From Psychrobacter sp. NZS113 (GTDB taxonomy: Bacteria; Pseudomonadota; Gammaproteobacteria; Pseudomonadales; Moraxellaceae): a stretch of DNA of 64,000 bases. The translations under genes were made by a program, and so were the position numbers. Positions 33,632-43,848 of this stretch are shown piece by piece (within the stretch, counting starts at the first letter, position 1; each line of letters begins with the position of its first letter). The notes below the pieces were generated by a model. That model was not told the origin of the DNA and searched no databases. It saw only the letters and a list, made by a program, of their open reading frames with translations. The DNA lies in the NCBI RefSeq assembly GCF_015864825.1, contig NZ_JADYWL010000001.1, forward strand, positions 620,001 to 684,000. Direction: 5' to 3'.

Positions 33632-36467
33632 AATGACGCACCTCGCCATTACCGCTGACGTTGGTTACGCAGCGTGCGCATAAATCAGGGTGCGCGCTAT
33701 CTGTGCCGATGTCATCACGGATATGCCAACAGCGTACGCATTTGGTGCCAGTAGCGGCACTGATATCTACCACTAAATCTGTAGATTCTTCTGCATTACC
33801 TTCAGTTTGACCCTCTAGATTTACTTTTTCAGCAGGTGCTTCGCTCATTGGTTTTAAGGTGGCACTACTGGTAATGAGTACAAAACGCAGCTCTTCGCCA
33901 AGTTTGGCTAAGCTCTCATGCATCGCACCATCAGCATATAAGTTCACATCAGCAGATAGGTTGGCATTGATGATTTTCTCACCACGTGCGGTTTCGATAT
34001 TTTTATTCACCATGTCTTTGGCGCGCATGATACGTTGCCAGTCATCATTGCTAATAGCACTTAGCTCAAGAGCGGGGAACTCATACCAGCCTTCGGTAAA
34101 GACATAGCTATCAGCACCGTGCAACACTTCCCAGGCTTCTTGCGCAGTAAATGACAAGATCGGTGTAATCCAGCGAATAAGTGCCTGAACGATATGATAG
34201 ATAGCTGTTTGCGCAGAGCGACGCGGCTGACCATCAGTTTGTGTCGTATATTGACGATCTTTAATGATGTCTAAGTAGAAACTACCCAAATCTTGCGAGC
34301 AAAACGCAGTGATATGCTGAGTGACTTGGTGAAAGTCCATTGCATCATAAGCGCTGATGATTTGTGCCTGTACTGTCTGTGCGCGCTCAATGATGAATTT
34401 ATCAAGGCTAACCAGTTCATTGATATCAACACTGTTGGTCGCTGGGTCAAAGTCGTCGGTGTTGGCTAGCAAGAAACGTAGGGTATTACGGATACGGCGA
34501 TACATATCGATCGCGCCTTTGAATACCGTTTTACCTGCGCTCATCTCATAACGATAGTCGCTAGAAGCAATCCACAAACGCAGCATATCAGCGCCTGTTT
34601 TATTGATTTCTTCTTGCGGGGTGATGATGTTGCCAAGTGACTTACTCATCTTGCGACCGTTTTCATCGACCACAAAACCATGGGTCAATACTTGCTTAAA
34701 CGGTGGGCGCTCGTACATGGCTTCTGACGTTAGCAGTGAGGTCTGGAACCAACCACGATGTTGATCAGAGCCTTCTAGATACATATCAGCTGGATTGGTC
34801 AACTCATCACGCTGATCAAGTACCGCAAAATGCGTCGTGCCTGAGTCAAACCATACGTCTAAGGTATCAGTCGCTTTGTCATAGTCAGCCGCTTCTGCGC
34901 CTAAGAAATCTTCACAGCTGGCATCAAACCAAGCTTCAACACCACCTTCATTGATTTTTTGTGCCGCGACTTCCATCAGCTCAAGCGTGTTTGGATGCAA
35001 TTCGCCTGTTTCTTTGTGAGTAAAGAAAGTAATTGGCACACCCCATGTACGCTGACGTGAGATACACCAATCTGGACGACCATTCATCATAGATTCGATG
35101 CGGTTCTGACCCCATGCTGGCGTCCAGTTGACTGAAGGAATGTCAGCAAGCGCACGATCACGTAGGCCTTTGGCTTCCATGCTGATAAACCATTGCGGCG
35201 TTGCACGGAAGATAATTGGTGACTTATGACGCCAGCAATGTGGATAGCTGTGTTCAATTTTGGTATGGCTGATTAAGTGACCATTGTCTTGTAAAGCGGC
35301 GATGATTTGTGGATTTGCCTTATAGATGTGCTCGCCAGCGAATACGGCTGCGCTTTCTAAATAAACACCAGTACCACTAACTGGGTTTTCAACTGGTAAA
35401 TTATATTTAAGACCCACGATATAATCGTCTAGACCATGACCGGGAGCCGTATGGACTAAGCCAGTACCACTATCAGTGGTCACGTGATCACCTAAGATAA
35501 GCGGTACTTGGCGATCTTCAATCAATGGATGCTGGGCACGCAGACCTTCAAGCTCGCTTCCTGATACCGTCGCTAGGATGCCTTTATTTTCTAACTTAAG
35601 TTCTACGACTGCCGTTTCGACAAGGTCGGCCGCCAATAAAAAGTTGCCTTTTTCAGTCGCGACGACACTATAGTCGCTGTCAGGGCTGACAGCAATGGCT
35701 TGGTTAGCAGGCAACGTCCAAGGGGTCGTTGTCCAAATGATGGCGGCGATATTGCCTAAGTTAGCCAATGCAGCCACTTTGTCAGTATCGAGCACATCAA
35801 AGCTTACGTAAATGGCGTCTGATACTTTATCTTGGTATTCGACTTCGGCTTCTGCCAGTGCAGAGCTACAGTCCAAGCACCAGTTGACGGGTTTCATACC
35901 GCGAGTGACGTGACCATTGTCATAGATTTTGGCCAATGCGCGCACGATATTGGCTTCTTGATGGAAGTTCATGGTCAGATAAGGGTTGTCCCAATCGCCA
36001 AAGATACCCAAACGTTTGAAGTCAGTTTTTTGCAATTCAATTTGCGTACTCGCATACTCACGGCACAGACCACGAAACTCTGTTGCTGAGACTTTTTTGC
36101 CGACTTTACCGACCTTGGCTTCGACTTTTTGTTCGATTGGCAGACCGTGACAGTCCCAACCGGGTACGTAAGGTGCATCAAAGCCTGACAAGGTTTTTGA
36201 CTTTACGATAATATCTTTTAGTACTTTGTTAACCGCATGACCTAAGTGAATCTGACCGTTAGCGTATGGAGGGCCATCGTGCAAAATATACTTAGGAGCA
36301 CCGATACGCGCTTGGCGAATTTTGCCATACACATCATCTGCTTCCCAAGCTGCCAGCCAATCTGGCTCACGTTTGGCGAGATTTGCACGCATCGCAAAAG
36401 GTGTGTCTGCAAGGTTTAACGTGTCTTTGTAGTCTTGGCTTGGTGTGTCGGTACTTTTATCAGTCAT
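33624..36467 (-). CDS. ileS: Isoleucyl-tRNA synthetase
   Basis: Class I synthetase of 947 residues. The HIGH motif appears as HLGH in [15 protein letters not shown]. The CP1 editing domain contains [14 protein letters not shown], and KMSKS is in [10 protein letters not shown]. The C-terminal zinc-binding part shows [10 protein letters not shown] and CARC. The frame extends to a TTG at 36521, but the ATG at 36467 (MTDKSTDT) fits the family start. The Shine-Dalgarno is weak. There is a hydrophilic insert of about 20 residues ([13 protein letters not shown]) just before the zinc domain. It is co-transcribed with lspA. Confidence 0.97.
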   Translation of the reverse strand: MTDKSTDTPSQDYKDTLNLADTPFAMRANLAKREPDWLAAWEADDVYGKIRQARIGAPKYILHDGPPYANGQIHLGHAVNKVLKDIIVKSKTLSGFDAPYVPGWDCHGLPIEQKVEAKVGKVGKKVSATEFRGLCREYASTQIELQKTDFKRLGIFGDWDNPYLTMNFHQEANIVRALAKIYDNGHVTRGMKPVNWCLDCSSALAEAEVEYQDKVSDAIYVSFDVLDTDKVAALANLGNIAAIIWTTTPWTLPANQAIAVSPDSDYSVVATEKGNFLLAADLVETAVVELKLENKGILATVSGSELEGLRAQHPLIEDRQVPLILGDHVTTDSGTGLVHTAPGHGLDDYIVGLKYNLPVENPVSGTGVYLESAAVFAGEHIYKANPQIIAALQDNGHLISHTKIEHSYPHCWRHKSPIIFRATPQWFISMEAKGLRDRALADIPSVNWTPAWGQNRIESMMNGRPDWCISRQRTWGVPITFFTHKETGELHPNTLELMEVAAQKINEGGVEAWFDASCEDFLGAEAADYDKATDTLDVWFDSGTTHFAVLDQRDELTNPADMYLEGSDQHRGWFQTSLLTSEAMYERPPFKQVLTHGFVVDENGRKMSKSLGNIITPQEEINKTGADMLRLWIASSDYRYEMSAGKTVFKGAIDMYRRIRNTLRFLLANTDDFDPATNSVDINELVSLDKFIIERAQTVQAQIISAYDAMDFHQVTQHITAFCSQDLGSFYLDIIKDRQYTTQTDGQPRRSAQTAIYHIVQALIRWITPILSFTAQEAWEVLHGADSYVFTEGWYEFPALELSAISNDDWQRIMRAKDMVNKNIETARGEKIINANLSADVNLYADGAMHESLAKLGEELRFVLITSSATLKPMSEAPAEKVNLEGQTEGNAEESTDLVVDISAATGTKCVRCWHIRDDIGTDSAHPDLCARCVTNVSGNGEVRHYA

Positions 36468-36900
36468 AGAAGGTATCTTTTTAAAGGGTAGGTTTGTGTG
36501 TCGGTTCAAAACCGGATACAAGGCTCAATGTTCAATATAATACTGGGATTTATGCTGAGTTATTACTGCTTAATTGCTAATATAATAATAGGTATATTGC
36601 TCATGATAGTTGGTTTATCAACCGTCATGTCAACAAATAACCATTTCGATAAATAGTGACGTCAATAATAAATGGTAATGAGACGATTGCAACATAAAAT
36701 GTGCTGGTAAAAATAATGAGAAAAAATATTTAGATCGGCAGCTATTATATGACAAAAAGGGTAGGGTAAAAAGAGCTGGTCCATTTCACTCTAACTTTAC
36801 CCAAAATCAATCATGTATATCAGTCATTAAATAATACGCATTAGAATATTAATTATCTATTTGTTACGATTACATGAACTGTTTACGTACTAATTAAGCA
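36468..36900. other. Intergenic region between ileS and the thioredoxin-like gene
   Basis: About 430 bp, A+T-rich, no credible gene. It should carry the ileS promoter and leader. No T-box is expected in this group and none was seen. Confidence 0.5.
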
Positions 36901-37449
36901 TTAAAAAATAGACGATAACCACAGTCGTAACTTCAATGACCAAAGTGGCTGAATCCCTGTCAACCCTTGCGTCATCTTACCATCTTTCAGAATGACATAG
37001 GATGGTGTGACTTGTCCTTGCCAATCATCAAAGATATAACCCTCTTGGTCATTTACCGTCGTAAACTTAAAGTCTTTTTCGGTCAGGTAGCTCTGCAGCT
37101 CTTGGTTGGAACCTGATTGAACAGCGATAGTAACAACAGGATAGTTATTTGCGGCGGCCAGCTTGTTTATCGTTGGAGAGGTAAAGCTACAGACTGAACA
37201 CCACGTACCCCAAAAATATACCAGTGTCGGTTGCTCGTGACTCAGCGCGGCTAAATCAACTGTTTGCCCTTGATAGTCCATCAATTGCAACTGAGGATTG
37301 GCTGGCATGACAGGTTGTCGCCACCAGTTGACCGCGGTATAAATCACGACAAACATTAGACCGTATAACAGCACTGTTTTAACGATGGACAGTATTTTTT
37401 GCTTTGGTGTTTTTTTAGCAATATCTTTCTTTAAGGTATCAGTCGTCAT
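36901..37449 (-). CDS. Membrane-anchored thioredoxin-like disulfide oxidoreductase
   Basis: The 182-residue protein has one N-terminal membrane helix (about residues 24-43) after a Lys-rich cytoplasmic start, so the domain faces the periplasm. The thioredoxin fold carries the active site YFWGTWCSVCSF (CSVC) and the cis-proline loop QVTPSYVIL. It resembles ScsD/TlpA-type proteins that act in envelope disulfide exchange. A reductant role (copper or cytochrome maturation) or an oxidant role cannot be separated by sequence alone. It stands 120 bp downstream of the GNAT-nitrilase gene on the same strand, with a hairpin between. Confidence 0.88.
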   Translation of the reverse strand: MTTDTLKKDIAKKTPKQKILSIVKTVLLYGLMFVVIYTAVNWWRQPVMPANPQLQLMDYQGQTVDLAALSHEQPTLVYFWGTWCSVCSFTSPTINKLAAANNYPVVTIAVQSGSNQELQSYLTEKDFKFTTVNDQEGYIFDDWQGQVTPSYVILKDGKMTQGLTGIQPLWSLKLRLWLSSIF

Positions 37450-37490
37450 AGTGGCTGCTTTTTTGTCCTATGTATTTTTGGTAGATAAAA

Positions 37491-37518
37491 ATAAACGGCT
37501 GAGAGGTCAGCCGTATTA
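37491..37518 (-). terminator. Terminator of the GNAT-nitrilase gene
   Basis: ACGGCTGA / TCAGCCGT is a perfect 8-bp stem with a 4-base loop. On the minus strand it is followed by TTATTTTTAT. Confidence 0.7.
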
Positions 37519-37571
37519 TTCACAAATTTGATTACATAGTTGTTAACAGGTGATTTCTCTTACCCGCCTGA

Positions 37572-39209
37572 TTAAGGCTTTTGCGCGCGGTCCTGTAATG
37601 GATTGCCTATAAGTACGCTGCCTGAGTTTTCGCGGCGTTCTTCATCAGTCAGTTTGCTGGCTGGAATTTTGGCTTTCTTCTTCCATTTTAGACTGAATAA
37701 GTCATCACGGCGGTCAATCAGGTTATGAACTGAGCCTTCGTTACGCACATGGGTAAGTTTGTCTAAGTTCACATCAGAGAAAAACACCATTTCGGTATTG
37801 GCCGTGGTTTCCGCCATAATTGCATCATGCGGGAATGCAAAATCTGATGGTGAAAAAATAGATGACTGAGCATACTGAATATCTAGACTTTCTACCTGCG
37901 GTAAGTTACCAACTGAACCACAAATCATCACATAGCATTCGTTTTCAATCGCGCGTGCTTGGGCACAATGACGCACACGTAAGTAACCGTTCTTCGTGTC
38001 TGTCCAAAAAGGTACGAACAAGATATCCATGTCATCTAGCGCCAAGAGACGAGCAAGTTCGGGGAACTCAACATCATAACAAACCAAGATACCAATGCGA
38101 CCAGCGTCTGTATCGAACACCTTAACCTCATCACCGCCCTCGATGACCCAAGCGCTGCGCTCATGTGGGGTGATATGAATTTTGCGCTGCTCTTCAACCG
38201 TACCATCACGGCGGCACAGGTAGCTGACGTTATATAGGGTGTCATCTTCATCTAGTAACGGCATAGAGCCACAGATGACGTTTACGTTGTAGCTGACCGC
38301 TAGATGCGATATCTCATTTTTGAACCACTCGGTATATTCTGCCAAAAATCGAATGGCAATGTTTTGATCTGTTGACTCGCATAGACCCATCAAAGGTGCG
38401 TTGAAAAACTCTGGCAAGCAGGCAAAATCTGAGTTGTAATCAGCCATGATATCGACAAAAAATTCGACTTGTTGTAGTAGCTCTTCAGGCGACTCTACTT
38501 CACGCATCTGCCACTGGATACCACCGATACGTACTTCAGACTTACGCGTATTGGGCTTGTAGTCTTTTGGCTCATAATAAATATTGGCCCACTCAAGCAG
38601 GGTAGCAAAACCTTTAGACTGAGCATCATCTGGCAGATAAGCAGTTAGGATACGCTTGACGATAAAGCCATTTGATAGTTGAAACGATAGCGCAGAGTCA
38701 TGGATTTCACGAGCTGCGACGGCATCGATATAGTCGCCAGGGGTGAGGTCTTGATGATTATGGTAGTTAGGGATACGACCACCGGCCAAAATCGCGCGGA
38801 AGTTCAGCTGACGACACAGCTCTTTGCGCGCATCATATAATCTACGTCCTAAGCGATAGCCACGATATTCCGGATCAATCAAGGCATCTAGACCATAGAT
38901 AGCGTCACCTTCCGGGTTGTCTCTAATAATCTCTTTTTGACCAATCAAATCGTCATAAGTATGTGGGTTAGAGAACTTGGCATAGTCCACGCGCATAGAG
39001 AGAACGATACCGATCAGCTGATCATGATCAAACATTGCAATCTGCCCTTCAGGAAAGGCATCAATCAAAGTATGGATAGTGGTTTTTGACCATGCGCCGC
39101 CTAAGTTGACATAAACACGGTCCATCAATTCTTTTAATTGAGGGTAATCTTTTTTCTTGATCTCAGCAATCGTTAGGTGAAGGTCATCTAGTTTTTCTAT
39201 CTTACTCAT
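37572..39209 (-). CDS. Fusion of GNAT acetyltransferase and carbon-nitrogen hydrolase
   Basis: Two domains in 545 residues. Residues about 10-220 form a GNAT fold with the acetyl-CoA loop DPEYRGYRLGRRLYDARKEL. Residues about 225-515 form a nitrilase-superfamily amidohydrolase with the Glu-Lys-Cys triad in ACLPEFF, RKIHITPHE and VCYDVEFPE. This arrangement is a known bifunctional family in proteobacteria, often without assigned substrate. A reaction coupling N-acyl transfer and amide hydrolysis is plausible. It is monocistronic, with a long upstream gap. Confidence 0.92.
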   Translation of the reverse strand: MSKIEKLDDLHLTIAEIKKKDYPQLKELMDRVYVNLGGAWSKTTIHTLIDAFPEGQIAMFDHDQLIGIVLSMRVDYAKFSNPHTYDDLIGQKEIIRDNPEGDAIYGLDALIDPEYRGYRLGRRLYDARKELCRQLNFRAILAGGRIPNYHNHQDLTPGDYIDAVAAREIHDSALSFQLSNGFIVKRILTAYLPDDAQSKGFATLLEWANIYYEPKDYKPNTRKSEVRIGGIQWQMREVESPEELLQQVEFFVDIMADYNSDFACLPEFFNAPLMGLCESTDQNIAIRFLAEYTEWFKNEISHLAVSYNVNVICGSMPLLDEDDTLYNVSYLCRRDGTVEEQRKIHITPHERSAWVIEGGDEVKVFDTDAGRIGILVCYDVEFPELARLLALDDMDILFVPFWTDTKNGYLRVRHCAQARAIENECYVMICGSVGNLPQVESLDIQYAQSSIFSPSDFAFPHDAIMAETTANTEMVFFSDVNLDKLTHVRNEGSVHNLIDRRDDLFSLKWKKKAKIPASKLTDEERRENSGSVLIGNPLQDRAQKP

Positions 39210-39846
39210 AATGTTCCTGTTTTAAATATTTGTTGATATTAGTCATGGCTAGTAGGGCAGCGTATATTGCTTATAAATCCAATACGTGGTCAGTCTGGCC
39301 GAGTTTACTCTTTGTAGTATTTTAACTCGCCTTCCTTGTATATGGATTATCTTAATCGAGTTTGACAGTCACGTTGGCAAGTTTTTATATAAAAAAGTGA
39401 TAAAAACATTCCAATCACAAAACATTATCGTTACAATAATTTATCATTGTATTTACAATAAGTTATGCGTGTATTTTATCTTATTTTGCCTGCTAAATTC
39501 AGCGTCGCTAAAGTGGTTTTTAAAGTTGATATCGCTTAAAAATGAATATAGGAAGTCGTAAGATTTGTATGTGACTATCTTCACTATCGTTTATTACTAT
39601 TTTCAGGTAATACGTATGAAGAAAACCTCATATTAATTCGATATCGCTTTTATATAGCATTTCTTACTTGGTAGCTTAGTCGCTTTATGTCGCTCGTTAT
39701 CATAGCAAGCTACACAAGCAATGACAGTCTAACGTGGTAACTATTTGCTACGTTTTTGTGAGTCAGTATCTTTTTTATTCGGGCATCGTTTTCCTTTGCT
39801 TGTTTTGTTTAGCCGTATTCAAACGGCTTTTTAGGATTGTTTTATT
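39210..39846. other. Long A+T-rich intergenic region before the BLUF gene
   Basis: About 640 bp between two divergent genes. Open frames inside are short, with biased low-complexity translations, and are not credible. The left part contains a degenerate MITE-like copy; the rest is A+T-rich and must carry the BLUF-gene promoter. An untranslated RNA could hide here, but none was recognised. Confidence 0.5.
39265..39360 (-). repeat. MITE-like repeat, copy 8 (subtype B, degenerate)
   Basis: On the plus strand the core TTTGTAGTATTTTAACTCGC followed by CTTCCTTGTATATGGATTAT matches the reverse complement of the copy at 14521. The ends have drifted. Confidence 0.65.
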
Positions 39847-40476
39847 ATGCCCTTAAGTCACACCGATATAGTCAGTACGTGGGACGAGATAGAAGACTCA
39901 ACTCTGGTCCAATTGGTTTATGTCAGTAGCCTGACGATTGCCTCACGCTTAAGCGCCTCTATATTTGACGAAGTAGAAAATCATGCACGTGACTATAATC
40001 AGCAGCATGGCATCACAGGTACGCTATGTTATGGTAGTGGCCACTTTTTGCAATGCATCGAAGGTGAGAAGGCTCACGTATATGCACTAAAGCAACGCAT
40101 TTTTGCAGATAGCCGCCATAAAGATGTTGAGGTGCTGCTCTTACAGACCATAGAACATCGTAGTTTTGCTGACTGGCGTATGCGTTTGCTGTTTTTGGAA
40201 CGTTGGTTATGGTCACCAGCGACCAAAAATCAAGCCACGCAACTGTCACCGTATCTGCCATTCGCACCGCATGGCTGGTCCCCTGTCCGTACTGAGCAAT
40301 TTCTGCATATTATAAAAACCTTTGATAGCCCGCCGCATGTGAAAGCCGCAGGTATTACGTATAATGCCCTGGGTAATATGTTTCGTCATATCGCAGCGCC
40401 GCATCAAGCATTTTTGATCATTCAAGGATTTTTAAGCGTATTGCTTGTAGTAGCGCTGATACTACTTTATTTATAA
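39847..40476 (+). CDS. BLUF-domain blue-light sensor with C-terminal membrane anchor
   Basis: The N-terminal BLUF domain binds FAD and senses blue light. The key residues are in place: Tyr25 (LVYVSS), Asn51 (ARDYNQQHGITG), Gln69 (FLQCIEG), and Trp110/Met112 (FADWRM). The spacing Asn-18-Gln-41-Trp is the same as in AppA. After the domain come about 60 residues without a recognised fold, then a hydrophobic helix (about residues 187-209) at the very C-terminus that should anchor the protein in the membrane. No cyclase, EAL or other output domain is present, so it must signal through a partner. The gene is monocistronic. Confidence 0.93.
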   Translation: MPLSHTDIVSTWDEIEDSTLVQLVYVSSLTIASRLSASIFDEVENHARDYNQQHGITGTLCYGSGHFLQCIEGEKAHVYALKQRIFADSRHKDVEVLLLQTIEHRSFADWRMRLLFLERWLWSPATKNQATQLSPYLPFAPHGWSPVRTEQFLHIIKTFDSPPHVKAAGITYNALGNMFRHIAAPHQAFLIIQGFLSVLLVVALILLYL

Positions 40477-40495
40477 ATTATCGCTTTTATAAACT

Positions 40496-40534
40496 AAAAA
40501 AGACGCTAACCTTTATGGTTCAGCGTCTTTTTTA
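40496..40534. terminator. Bidirectional terminator between the BLUF gene and the FAD oxidoreductase gene
   Basis: AAAAAAGACGCT / AGCGTCTTTTTT with an inner AACC/GGTT pair around a 4-base loop, flanked by A and T tracts. Confidence 0.9.
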
Positions 40535-40595
40535 TTGAGGGTAAGTTAAACGTTTAAGATACCCTCACTCTCGTGAGTAATAAACTTATTACGTA

Positions 40596-42044
40596 TTACA
40601 TATCAAAAATCTTACCGCGGTTCATGATATTGTTTGGATCAAAGACTTTTTTAACCTCTCGTAAATAATCAATCTCTGTCTCGCTACGGCTATAACTCAG
40701 ATAAGGTTTCTTTGTCATGCCCACGCCGTGTTCAGCAGACACCGAACCGCCATATTTTTGTACTGTCTCAAACACATGCTTATTGACCACCTGACATTCT
40801 GCAAAGAAATCATCCTTACTTATATTCTCAGGCTTTAAGATATTCAAATGCAAGTTGCCATCCCCGATATGACCGAACCAGCACACCTCAAAGTCAGGAT
40901 AGTTACTGCTGACAATGTCATCAATTTCAACAATGAACTCAGGTACATAGCTGATAAGGACAGAGACGTCATTCTTATAAGGGGTGAATACTGAAATGGT
41001 CTCAGAGATGTATTCGCGAAGCTTCCACAGCTCTTCAGCTTGGGCTAAGCTCTGACTCATGACGCCATCGACGACCCAACCTTGCTCCATACAATGCTCA
41101 AATATGGCCATGGCCTTATCCATGATTGGCTCATAAGGCGCTTCGAACTCTAGCAACGTATAAAACTTGGTACGTGACTCAAACGGCTCTTGTACTTGAC
41201 CATGTGCCATCAGTTTATCAATCGCGACATCGTCAAAGAATTCAAAGGCGGTCAAGTCAATCTTGGCTTGAAAGGCGGATAGCACATTCATGACATCGTT
41301 AAAGCTGTCCATGCCGAGTACCATGACACTTAAGTCTTGCGGCTGACGCTCTAGCTTGATCTGGGCATGGGTAACTAGACCTAGCGTGCCTTCGCTACCA
41401 ACAAACAATTGACGCAGATCATAACCAGTCGCGTTCTTAACCATACCACGGTTGAGATGTAAGATATCACCTTTACCAGTGACAACAGTCAGTCCCATAA
41501 TCCATTGACGGGTCATGCCATAGCGAATGACTTTGATACCGCCTGCGTTAGTACCGATATTGCCACCGATTTGACTTGAACCTGCTGAGGCAAAGTCGAC
41601 AGGGTAGTACAAGTCTTTAGATTCAGCAAACTGCTGCAACTGCTGCGTGATGACGCCGGCTTCGACTTCAACTATTCGATCGGCCGGATAGAACTGTCCG
41701 ATACGGTTCATCTTATCCATACTGACGACAATCTCACCATTAGCGGCGACTGCGCCAGCTGATAGACCAGTACGACCACCACTTGGTGTCAGGACGACGT
41801 TGTGCTCATTGGCAAGTAGGACGATAGATTGCACTTGCTCGGTAGTTTTCGGAAAGACGATGGCGGCAGCGGCAGGCGCAAAATGCTTGGTCCAGTCTTT
41901 GCCCCAATGCTCTAAACTCTCAGCGTCAGTTTTGATTTGGCTGGCATCAAACTGATGAGTCTCAATCAGAGTACTTAAAATAGTTTGGACAGCTGCGGTA
42001 TGGGTTTCAGGTGTGCTTTGGCTAGATAAAGAAGTCATGGTCAA
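40596..42044 (-). CDS. FAD-binding D-2-hydroxyacid dehydrogenase (D-2-hydroxyglutarate type)
   Basis: The 482-residue protein is of the GlcD/D-lactate dehydrogenase family. The PCMH-type FAD domain has TPSGGRTGLSAGAVA, SAGSSQIGGNIGTNAGG and VKNATGYDLRQLFVGSEGTLG. The C-terminal substrate domain has the metal-binding HIGDGNLHLN and SAEHGVG. Family members oxidise D-lactate, glycolate or D-2-hydroxyglutarate. Being divergent from serA suggests D-2-hydroxyglutarate, because SerA can reduce 2-oxoglutarate to this compound and the dehydrogenase recycles it. That assignment is inference from context. Confidence 0.9.
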   Translation of the reverse strand: MTMTSLSSQSTPETHTAAVQTILSTLIETHQFDASQIKTDAESLEHWGKDWTKHFAPAAAAIVFPKTTEQVQSIVLLANEHNVVLTPSGGRTGLSAGAVAANGEIVVSMDKMNRIGQFYPADRIVEVEAGVITQQLQQFAESKDLYYPVDFASAGSSQIGGNIGTNAGGIKVIRYGMTRQWIMGLTVVTGKGDILHLNRGMVKNATGYDLRQLFVGSEGTLGLVTHAQIKLERQPQDLSVMVLGMDSFNDVMNVLSAFQAKIDLTAFEFFDDVAIDKLMAHGQVQEPFESRTKFYTLLEFEAPYEPIMDKAMAIFEHCMEQGWVVDGVMSQSLAQAEELWKLREYISETISVFTPYKNDVSVLISYVPEFIVEIDDIVSSNYPDFEVCWFGHIGDGNLHLNILKPENISKDDFFAECQVVNKHVFETVQKYGGSVSAEHGVGMTKKPYLSYSRSETEIDYLREVKKVFDPNNIMNRGKIFDM

Positions 42045-42474
42045 ATCTCGGTATAAACAAACGCTATGTATAAAGGGGATTATTATATCGCTAAATTGAT
42101 AGAAATATACTTATCATAATTGTAGTGACTTACGCATTGTAGTGACATCCGCACTTTTAGGTAAGTGTGTTCAACTCAGTAGGTGTTGGTGATTGTGATT
42201 GTGATAATTATAGAGTGATATGATGGCATGTGCATGCACAAGCGTAAATAGTATAGTAAAGAAACTATTCGCTCATGTTCAATACACACTAATAAACACT
42301 GAAGGATATAATTCACTATAGCATAAAAAAAATTCAGGATAGATAATCAATAATTCATCTAATCTGCTAACATCGGCGTCGAATTTTGTGTAAGATATCT
42401 AGACTGTTTTCGTTTCATCCATCATAGATTATCGCGCAGATAATTTTATAAGACAATTATAGGACAGTTCCCAC
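42045..42474. promoter_or_regulatory. Divergent serA / hydroxyacid dehydrogenase intergenic region
   Basis: About 430 bp with no gene, A+T-rich on the serA side. It must contain both promoters and so any shared control. No clear operator was identified; AGGACAG precedes the serA ATG by 8 bases. Confidence 0.5.
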
Positions 42475-43701
42475 ATGGCGTTATCACTACAAAAAGACAA
42501 AATCCGGTTTTTATTGCTTGAAGGTCTACATGCCAATGCTCTAAAAGTATTGGAAGGCGCTGGCTATCATAATATCGAAAATATCAGCCAGGCTTTAGAT
42601 CAAGATGAGCTCATTGAAAAAATTAAAGATGCCCACTTCATTGGTATCCGTTCGCGCACTCAGCTAACACGTGAAGTACTTGAGCATGCACACAAGCTGA
42701 TCGGCATTGGGTGCTTCTGTATCGGTACCAACCAAGTAGATTTGGAAGCAGCTCGCGATCTAGGTATCCCTGTCTTTAACGCGCCATACTCAAACACCCG
42801 CTCAGTGGCTGAACTGGTATTGGCTGAAGCTATTATGCTGTATCGTGGTATCCCTGAAAAGAACGCCACCGTACATCGCGGCGGCTGGGGCAAGTCTGCG
42901 ACTAACTCACATGAAGTACGTGGTAAGACCATCGGTATCGTTGGCTACGGCTCTATCGGCTCACAGCTGTCTGTATTGGCAGAAAGCTTCGGCATGAAAG
43001 TCATTTATCATGATGCCGTGACCAAATTGCCACTAGGTAATGCTGTGCAAGTAAGTAACTTAGAAGAATTATTATCAACTGCCGACATCGTTACATTGCA
43101 TGTGCCTGATGTACCAAGCACGCGCTATATGATGAAAGCTGAGCAGTTCGCGCAAATGAAAGAAGGCAGTTATTTCATCAATGCCGCACGTGGTACTTGT
43201 GTAGAGATTGATGACCTTGCTGCTGTGCTTGAGTCTGGTAAAGTATTGGGCGCAGCGATTGATGTGTTCCCGAAAGAGCCAAAATCTGCTGACGAAGAGT
43301 TCGAATCACCACTGCGTAAGTTTGACAATGTTATCTTGACGCCGCACATCGGTGGCTCAACGCAAGAAGCACAGGCTAACATCGGGCTAGAAGTGGCAGA
43401 TAAGTTTGTTCGATATTCTGATCAAGGTGATACGGCGACGGCTGTTAACTTCCCAGAAGTATCTGTTCCGTTCAAAGAAAACTCGCATCGTCTGCTGCAC
43501 ATTCACAAAAACGTACCGGGCGTATTGTCACAAATCAACCGTCTGTTCGCTGAAGCAAACATCAACATTCTAGCGCAAAGCTTAATGACCGAAGGTGATG
43601 TTGGTTATCTGGTGATGGATGTGGATTATAACGATTCAAGTGCCGCTCTAGATCAGCTAAAAGACGTGGAAGAGACTATCCGCGTACGTATCTTATTCTA
43701 G
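42475..43701 (+). CDS. serA: D-3-phosphoglycerate dehydrogenase
   Basis: SerA makes the first committed step of serine synthesis, 3-phosphoglycerate to 3-phosphohydroxypyruvate with NAD+. The 408-residue protein has the substrate-domain motif IGIRSRTQLT, the nucleotide-binding GIVGYGSIGSQLS, catalytic Arg in NAARGTCVEI, the Glu loop and the His in LTPHIGGST. A C-terminal ACT domain (HKNVPGVLSQINRLFAEANI) mediates serine feedback inhibition. Length and order match the E. coli type. The stop codon TAG is directly followed by a MITE-like repeat, with no base between. Confidence 0.97.
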   Translation: MALSLQKDKIRFLLLEGLHANALKVLEGAGYHNIENISQALDQDELIEKIKDAHFIGIRSRTQLTREVLEHAHKLIGIGCFCIGTNQVDLEAARDLGIPVFNAPYSNTRSVAELVLAEAIMLYRGIPEKNATVHRGGWGKSATNSHEVRGKTIGIVGYGSIGSQLSVLAESFGMKVIYHDAVTKLPLGNAVQVSNLEELLSTADIVTLHVPDVPSTRYMMKAEQFAQMKEGSYFINAARGTCVEIDDLAAVLESGKVLGAAIDVFPKEPKSADEEFESPLRKFDNVILTPHIGGSTQEAQANIGLEVADKFVRYSDQGDTATAVNFPEVSVPFKENSHRLLHIHKNVPGVLSQINRLFAEANINILAQSLMTEGDVGYLVMDVDYNDSSAALDQLKDVEETIRVRILF

Positions 43702-43808
43702 TATAGTTAATCCACTATAAAAGAGTTACAGCGTTAACCTCGCTTGAAGTATTACATATACATCTGCACTCGGTTGCCTTGTAACACTTTCAAATGGGAT
43801 CAACTATA
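43702..43808 (-). repeat. MITE-like repeat, copy 9 (subtype A, complete) abutting serA
   Basis: On the plus strand it runs from TATAGTTAATCCACTATAAA to GGGATCAACTATA (107 bp), with the core GTTAACCTCGCTTGAAGTAT and GCACTCGGTTGCCTTGTAAC. Its first base follows the last base of the serA stop codon. Confidence 0.92.
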
Positions 43809-43848
43809 TCAGCGTTGATTGTTTCGATAAACACTGACAATTTGTTAT

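Noticed and set aside
39286..39561. Open frame of 91 residues in the gap before the BLUF gene
   Set aside because: It starts inside a degenerate repeat copy; Ile/Tyr/Phe/Leu-rich translation of A+T-rich DNA, with no start signal.
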